The notes under the pieces: model-generated
What the model saw: only the letters and a program-made list of their open reading frames with translations
Told to the model about the DNA's origin: nothing
Database searches by the model: none
From: Margaritispora aquatica
Taxonomy: Eukaryota > Ascomycota > Leotiomycetes > Helotiales > Discinellaceae
DNA length: 64,000 nt
Direction of reading: 5' to 3'
Assembly: GCA_007644065.1 (NCBI GenBank)
Contig: VJWN01000030.1
Location: 248,001-312,000 of the forward strand
Shown here: piece by piece, positions 59,514 through 64,000 of the stretch
How the letters are laid out: every line of letters starts with the position of its first letter
Numbering within the stretch: the stretch's first letter is position 1
Position numbers and translations under genes: made by a program

Positions 59514-61132
59514 TGTGCTGCTTGACCAGAGACCGTGTAGATACCAAGGGGGCATGCAGAGTAATCCTGTCTTATGACAAATAAATTTTGTGTGTTTTTT
59601 TATTTTAAACTAAGACTTTGCAAACACAACACGGAAAAAGTCGTGCATGAGATTACCTTACATAGCAATAACGTCATCAAATGCCTTTGGACCAACCAAC
59701 TACTTACTCTCTCACTCAACTTCTCGCTTATGCTGATGTGCATGGTTTCGTAGTCAGCAACACTTCTAAGCAACGCAACGCGATGTGTAACGACGAGAGA
59801 GATGAAAATCCATTATTGTTATGGATAAAAACAGGTATATCTAGGGCTAATCTATGTTGCTCTCCAGAATTTTTGACTATTGTTTTGATATAATCGTCCT
59901 TTCATCCCAACATCTAAACTTCATCAACAACCAACAAGCGAAGTAGTCTCGTACTAAACCATTACCAAACCTCTTGTAATTATTTGCATCATCTGTCAAT
60001 AGCTTTAGCTAACGCTCAAACAAGAATCATTTTTATCTCCACTCAGACCTCAAGTTTCTCACACCAACCTCAAACGCACCATCCTTGCCATCATGATCGC
60101 ACCCGAGCTCCAACCAACAACCTCAACAAGCTGTCTTGCAGCTTCGGCCGAAAATGGAAAGCCAATCCGAGAGGGCGGGGAAAGGGGCGGATTGTTCTAA
60201 TTCTGCCTCCTGCAAACATGTTCTTCTTCTTTCGCGATCGAGGTTGGAAACGGGCCCGGTATCTAAGCAAGCAGGGATGAGGAGAGTAGGTGGATCATTC
60301 GGAGATTGTAAGAGGAGTTGTAACAATAATAAGACAAGTCCGTCTACCTAAACACCGGAAGTGTTCAAATTGAGGAGTGAAAGTTTTATACAAACCCATT
60401 TTTATTGACCAACCGCAAAAGCATCGGCTTAGATCTTAGATGCATTAGAGCCATTTGAAATAGCAAATAGAGCACGAACATAAGCAATATTTAATTCAAT
60501 AAACTACTGAAAGCGAGTTTGGAAATACAAAGTGAACTATAGACTTATTGAGGGATGTAGAGTATGAAGTGATAATGTATTCCCACCAAGCTATTCAAGC
60601 AATACGACCCAAGGCTTCTCCTTTGTTATTCAAAGGCCCAGTTTTGATGGATCGATGGTTCAAAGTCGTTAAATCCGACTCGAGGAGTGGACCAGCAGAG
60701 CAGTGTTAGAGAAGATAGAGGAAGTTCACTCAAGTGAACGGGATGCTGCTTGTCAATATCCCAACATGTAAAGACATATGCTCTGTGTCGGACAGGTCTT
60801 ATTTGTTGTGCCAGTGACTTCAAGGTCTGATGCTACTTCCATATATTGCAATGGTTCTGTAGAATCATCGTCAGAGTCGGAAGAATTGTGAGAACTCTGT
60901 CTCGGTGGATCTTAACTCACAATTGATCCTGTCGCTAAAAATGGAATCTCGCAGTACTCCAACGGAGCTGGTTCTTCTCGGTGTGTGCGTTGAGTTCAAG
61001 GACTCCTCGATGTCAAGTCGATCGTCTTGCATGATAGCATCCACCCATTATTCGATCAAGGGCTCTGTGTCCTTAATTATCGGACATGTGGTCATATGTT
61101 CGTTGTGGTTTCGATCCTGTCGTCTTCCATCC
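59514..61132. other. Intergenic 1.6 kb
   Basis: No gene recognised. Frames at 59984-60351 are short and overlap on both strands. Confidence 0.5.
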
Positions 61133-61813
61133 TCACATAAGCCACATCTGCACATGCGGCGGGGTACTCCATCCCTGATCCAACCCATGCTTCAACTCCC
61201 ACCTCAAGCTCTCAACATACCAATGCACATGCCTAATATCTGCACTCACGGTATCAGAATCCACAGCCTCAAACACATTCGCCGTATCCCATCCAACCTC
61301 TCCAACATCCTCACTCAACTGCAAACCTCTCACCCTACCCCTCCCCTCCTCCCTCGACATAACAAGGGCAATACTCTTCAAATTCGGCATCAGCCTCACC
61401 TCACTGAGAGAATCATACTTGAACACTCTCAAAATCTCCCACACGCCCGCTTCAATCGCACACTTTAAAATCTTTGCACTATGCGGACTCCGTGCGAGGT
61501 CGAGAGACAGGTCCCCAGAGGGACTGCAGTCCAATTGGTCGAAGAAGATGGTGTCGTTGGCGAAGTCGACGAAGACGGCGGACTCATGGCGGGGAGCTAG
61601 GATGAGGTTTGTATAGGTCGACAGGAAGAGCGTGCGTGATTCACCGCAGACGTGCAGGAGCGGGTGTGGTCGCTCCTTGGAAACATATTGCTGCACGGTA
61701 CGGTTGTAGCGAACGGAAACGACGCGGGGTTCGGGGAAAGCATGTTTCCAGATTTTAATACGGAGCTCGAAGGGGAGTTCGGGGAACTTGTGGAAGGTCT
61801 GCGAGTATTCCAT
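61133..61813 (-). CDS. 2EXR-domain protein
   Basis: Single exon, 226 residues. The N-terminus FHKFPELPFELRIKIWKHAF is a clear 2EXR motif, a short F-box-like domain expanded in filamentous ascomycetes, followed by PEPRVVSVRY. LLHVCGESRTLFLSTY and DFANDTIFFDQLD are the usual downstream blocks of these proteins. No catalytic residues are known for the family; it probably mediates protein interaction. Start is the ATG at 61813, 11 residues before the motif, as in relatives. It lies divergently from nothing obvious; the aquaporin gene is 3'-adjacent on the same strand side. Confidence 0.85.
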   Translation of the reverse strand: MEYSQTFHKFPELPFELRIKIWKHAFPEPRVVSVRYNRTVQQYVSKERPHPLLHVCGESRTLFLSTYTNLILAPRHESAVFVDFANDTIFFDQLDCSPSGDLSLDLARSPHSAKILKCAIEAGVWEILRVFKYDSLSEVRLMPNLKSIALVMSREEGRGRVRGLQLSEDVGEVGWDTANVFEAVDSDTVSADIRHVHWYVESLRWELKHGLDQGWSTPPHVQMWLM

Positions 61814-62223
61814 GGAGGTTGGTTGTGGACGGGTGAAGTTGTTGTTGCGAAATGTTGTGTTTGGCGTGGTTGTTGACGTTGGAGGGGAATGTTAAGTCAA
61901 GTTGTTCGATGACGAGGAAAGTTGGAGTCAGTCTGGTGCGATAACGCGGGAGGCTGTCGACTAGCCTCGTCTAGTAGTGAAAGTCAGTTTCGCTACCCTG
62001 TTTAGACTTACCAATCACGATCTATAGCTTACACATTGATTCATTCCCCTCCTCAAAACCACGTGGCTTCATTTGAGTGTAAGGGACTCATCTCTAGGTA
62101 CCTATACTAATACTGATATCTGCAAGCCCATCAGCTCCAAGGATCATCTATCCTAACTCCATCTATATGCCGCTAAAAGGTACAACCAAAATACCGCCTA
62201 ATATCTTATAAACTCCTACATCC
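61814..62223. other. Intergenic between 2EXR and aquaglyceroporin genes
   Basis: A 410-nt spacer serving as 5' flank of the 2EXR gene and 3' flank of the aquaglyceroporin gene. Nothing else recognised. Confidence 0.6.
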
Positions 62224-64000
62224 TCAAACACCAGCATACCTCCCACTTTCCTCTCCTTTCCTACCCATCACTCTCCCTTTGTTCCTCTGAATCCTCTGTC
62301 CCCATCTAACCCTCCATTTCTTACTAGCCCTCTTGATTCTCTTCCTTGGATAGTTAACAGGACTCTCACCACCCACAAAGATAGCAGCATCATATAAGAA
62401 AGCTCCAAATATGGCCCCTGTAATGGGCCCGATCCAGTTCCCCCAAATCCAGTAACTGTCCGTGAATATCTCCTTCCCATATCCAAGAGCTAGTAGCGCA
62501 AGGCGAGGACCCAGGTCACGAGCGGGATTCATGGCTGCGCCAGTGTTGTAGCCAAATGCCATAGAGAGAACGGTGATCACGAGACCAAGTACAAAGGCAG
62601 ACATTCCGGCGCCTGGAGGCGCATTAGTGTCATCTCCGAGAGCGAGAACCGCGACGGCCAAACACGCTGTAGCTGTGAATTCTGTGAAAAATGCTGTAGC
62701 GCCTCCAATATAGTCATATCTCGGGTAGCAAAGGAATGCACCCATGGTACCTGAATCCTTCAAACTCGCACCTGCAGCGAAACTTCGAATGCCCTCTTGA
62801 TAAAGGCCAAATGAAATCATAGCTGCAAGGAAAGCACCCACGATCTGAGCAAGCACATAGACAGGAACTTTGCGTAGTGGGAAACCACGATAAATCCAGA
62901 GCATGATGCTGATAGCAGGGTTGAGATGCGCACCAGAAATTCCACCTGCAATGTAAATGCCTACCATCGTTGCAAGCCCCCATGCCCAGTCTGTTGTTTC
63001 TTCGTTTCCAGCGGCACTTGAGGATGTGACAACAACAAGATCAGCACAGAAACCAAGAGTGAGTTGCACCGTGACAGCAAGAAGTTCGGCAAGCGGTTCA
63101 CGGAAACGCAGTCGAATCACCGACCAATGTGTATGTAAGTTATGGATCTCTTCGGTTTCTGGATCGTATGCTTTGAGGGGCATTTCCTCACCAATCCAGT
63201 GATCATCTAGGTCATTCTCATCGAGTTTCTCAGTGATGGCGGATGCATCATCTGGGAAGTAGTTATCTGCCTCGTCATCCACAATAGCTTGTTCAGGCAC
63301 AGGAGGTAAGTCACTAGGCCTAAGTTTCGCCTGGCTAACATCCTCCTCTTCTTCCTCGATTGCATGCTTCGACGGACTAAAGGGCTCTGTAGCTGAGCCA
63401 ATATTGGAGGTCTGTCTCCCAACCAGTGGCGATACTGGAGCAGGCGAGAATCCAGTTCCAGTGCGCCTAAGTCCTTGAAAGAGCTTGTTCTCTCGATCTT
63501 CTCTAGCATTCTGAAGCTGTGATGTCACTCTACCTAAATTGAGGGTTGCTTCAACTCGTCCTTGCTCGAGATCACTATTTGCTTCCTGGTGTCTCTGCTC
63601 AGCTTCTGGAATCTGGATCTTAAGCTCGCTTCGTGAAGGTACCATTCCTGGACGTATCACACGTGGGAGCGGTTTTGCGAGACCCCATACTGGTCTAGCA
63701 TTGATAGGCTGATCGTATGCAGGATTCAAATCTGTGTATCCAGGATCAACATAAGGTTGATTTGCAGCAACAGCTTCCACCGGCGCTGGCCCTGCCAAAG
63801 TAAAATTGACAGACTGGTCGTCTCTTCCTGTTGCTATTGCTTGCTGTGGTGCTGCTAGTAAAATGGTAGGTCTCCGTTGTATGCCTCGTGCTGGGCTCAC
63901 AGTCGCCCATGTTCCTGTTCTCGCACGCAGACCTGGAGATGAAAAGCTAAACCGGGGTTCGCGTTCTGAGTTTGTGCTTCCCCTAGGTCTGGTGGCATTG
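62224..64000 (-). CDS. Aquaglyceroporin (MIP family), 5' partial at window edge
   Basis: The frame is open from the right edge of the window (64000) to a stop at 62224, at least 591 codons without an intron. The start codon is outside the window; the GTG at 63900 is internal, since the frame continues upstream with PRFSFSSPGLRARTGTW. The N-terminal extension of about 310 residues is polar and disordered, as in fungal Fps1-like channels. The channel core shows both NPA loops, GGISGAHLNPAIS and NTGAAMNPARDLGPR; Asp after NPAR is the signature of glycerol-conducting members. Six membrane segments are recognisable. A basic tail (RKRIKRASKKWRVRW) follows the last helix. It should transport glycerol and/or water across the plasma membrane, affecting osmotic balance. 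Confidence 0.92.
   Translation of the reverse strand, partial: NATRPRGSTNSEREPRFSFSSPGLRARTGTWATVSPARGIQRRPTILLAAPQQAIATGRDDQSVNFTLAGPAPVEAVAANQPYVDPGYTDLNPAYDQPINARPVWGLAKPLPRVIRPGMVPSRSELKIQIPEAEQRHQEANSDLEQGRVEATLNLGRVTSQLQNAREDRENKLFQGLRRTGTGFSPAPVSPLVGRQTSNIGSATEPFSPSKHAIEEEEEDVSQAKLRPSDLPPVPEQAIVDDEADNYFPDDASAITEKLDENDLDDHWIGEEMPLKAYDPETEEIHNLHTHWSVIRLRFREPLAELLAVTVQLTLGFCADLVVVTSSSAAGNEETTDWAWGLATMVGIYIAGGISGAHLNPAISIMLWIYRGFPLRKVPVYVLAQIVGAFLAAMISFGLYQEGIRSFAAGASLKDSGTMGAFLCYPRYDYIGGATAFFTEFTATACLAVAVLALGDDTNAPPGAGMSAFVLGLVITVLSMAFGYNTGAAMNPARDLGPRLALLALGYGKEIFTDSYWIWGNWIGPITGAIFGAFLYDAAIFVGGESPVNYPRKRIKRASKKWRVRWGQRIQRNKGRVMGRKGEESGRYAGV

Noticed and set aside
1..64000. CRISPR arrays, prophage or transposon ORFs, inverted terminal repeats
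   Set aside because: No regularly spaced repeats, integrase, transposase or reverse-transcriptase motifs were seen on either strand; the genome is eukaryotic.

Overview
The window is nuclear DNA of a filamentous ascomycete. Genes carry short introns (about 46-160 nt, with GTAAGT/GTATGT-type donors, CTAAC-like branch sites and CAG/TAG acceptors). There is a single dispersed 5S rRNA gene, and many fungus-restricted families occur (2EXR, DUF8035, Pth11-like, CFEM-like wall protein, LaeA-like methyltransferase, STAND-N-like). Family content, the long gene-poor spacers and the many GGTA/TACC-type microsatellites fit a Leotiomycete (Helotiales-type) genome, but the genus cannot be named from sequence alone. 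I found no virus, transposon ORF, CRISPR array or prokaryotic operon.

Layout, left to right. 0-8 kb: 3' part of a secreted SGNH/CE16-type acetylesterase (+); a HeLo/STAND-N-like protein with a C-terminal Cys4 knuckle (-); a diverged tandem repeat; an SMP-plus-C2 membrane-tether/lipid-transfer protein (+). 8-19 kb: a 70-residue Cys-rich secreted protein, a DUF8035 Arg/Glu-rich protein in three exons, then about 5.7 kb of low-complexity gene-free DNA. 19-28 kb: a large Cid1/CutA-type RNA nucleotidyltransferase (-) and a small multi-span membrane protein (+). 32-37 kb: AIM6-like phosphodiesterase (+), the ESCRT-III subunit Did2/CHMP1 (-, four exons, hidden by short exons), and a DUF427 protein (+, five exons). 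40-46 kb: a 771-residue Ser/Thr-rich GPI wall protein with a CFEM-like domain (+), and a secreted ACMSD-type amidohydrolase rebuilt from eight exons (-). 47 kb: 5S rRNA. 50-56 kb: a LaeA-like methyltransferase and an O-methyltransferase on the same strand. 57-64 kb: a fragmented Pth11-like receptor, a 2EXR protein, and an aquaglyceroporin that runs off the right edge.

The genes do not form one pathway. They are a mixture of housekeeping genes (Did2, 5S rRNA, RNA tailing, lipid tether) and surface/secreted/accessory genes typical of a plant- or soil-associated fungus. The two methyltransferases at 50-56 kb are the only pair that might work together (secondary metabolism), and no backbone synthase is visible beside them. 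Exon models were rebuilt by hand from reading-frame continuity and splice signals; where a junction is not unique I say so. No clearly novel multi-gene system was found.
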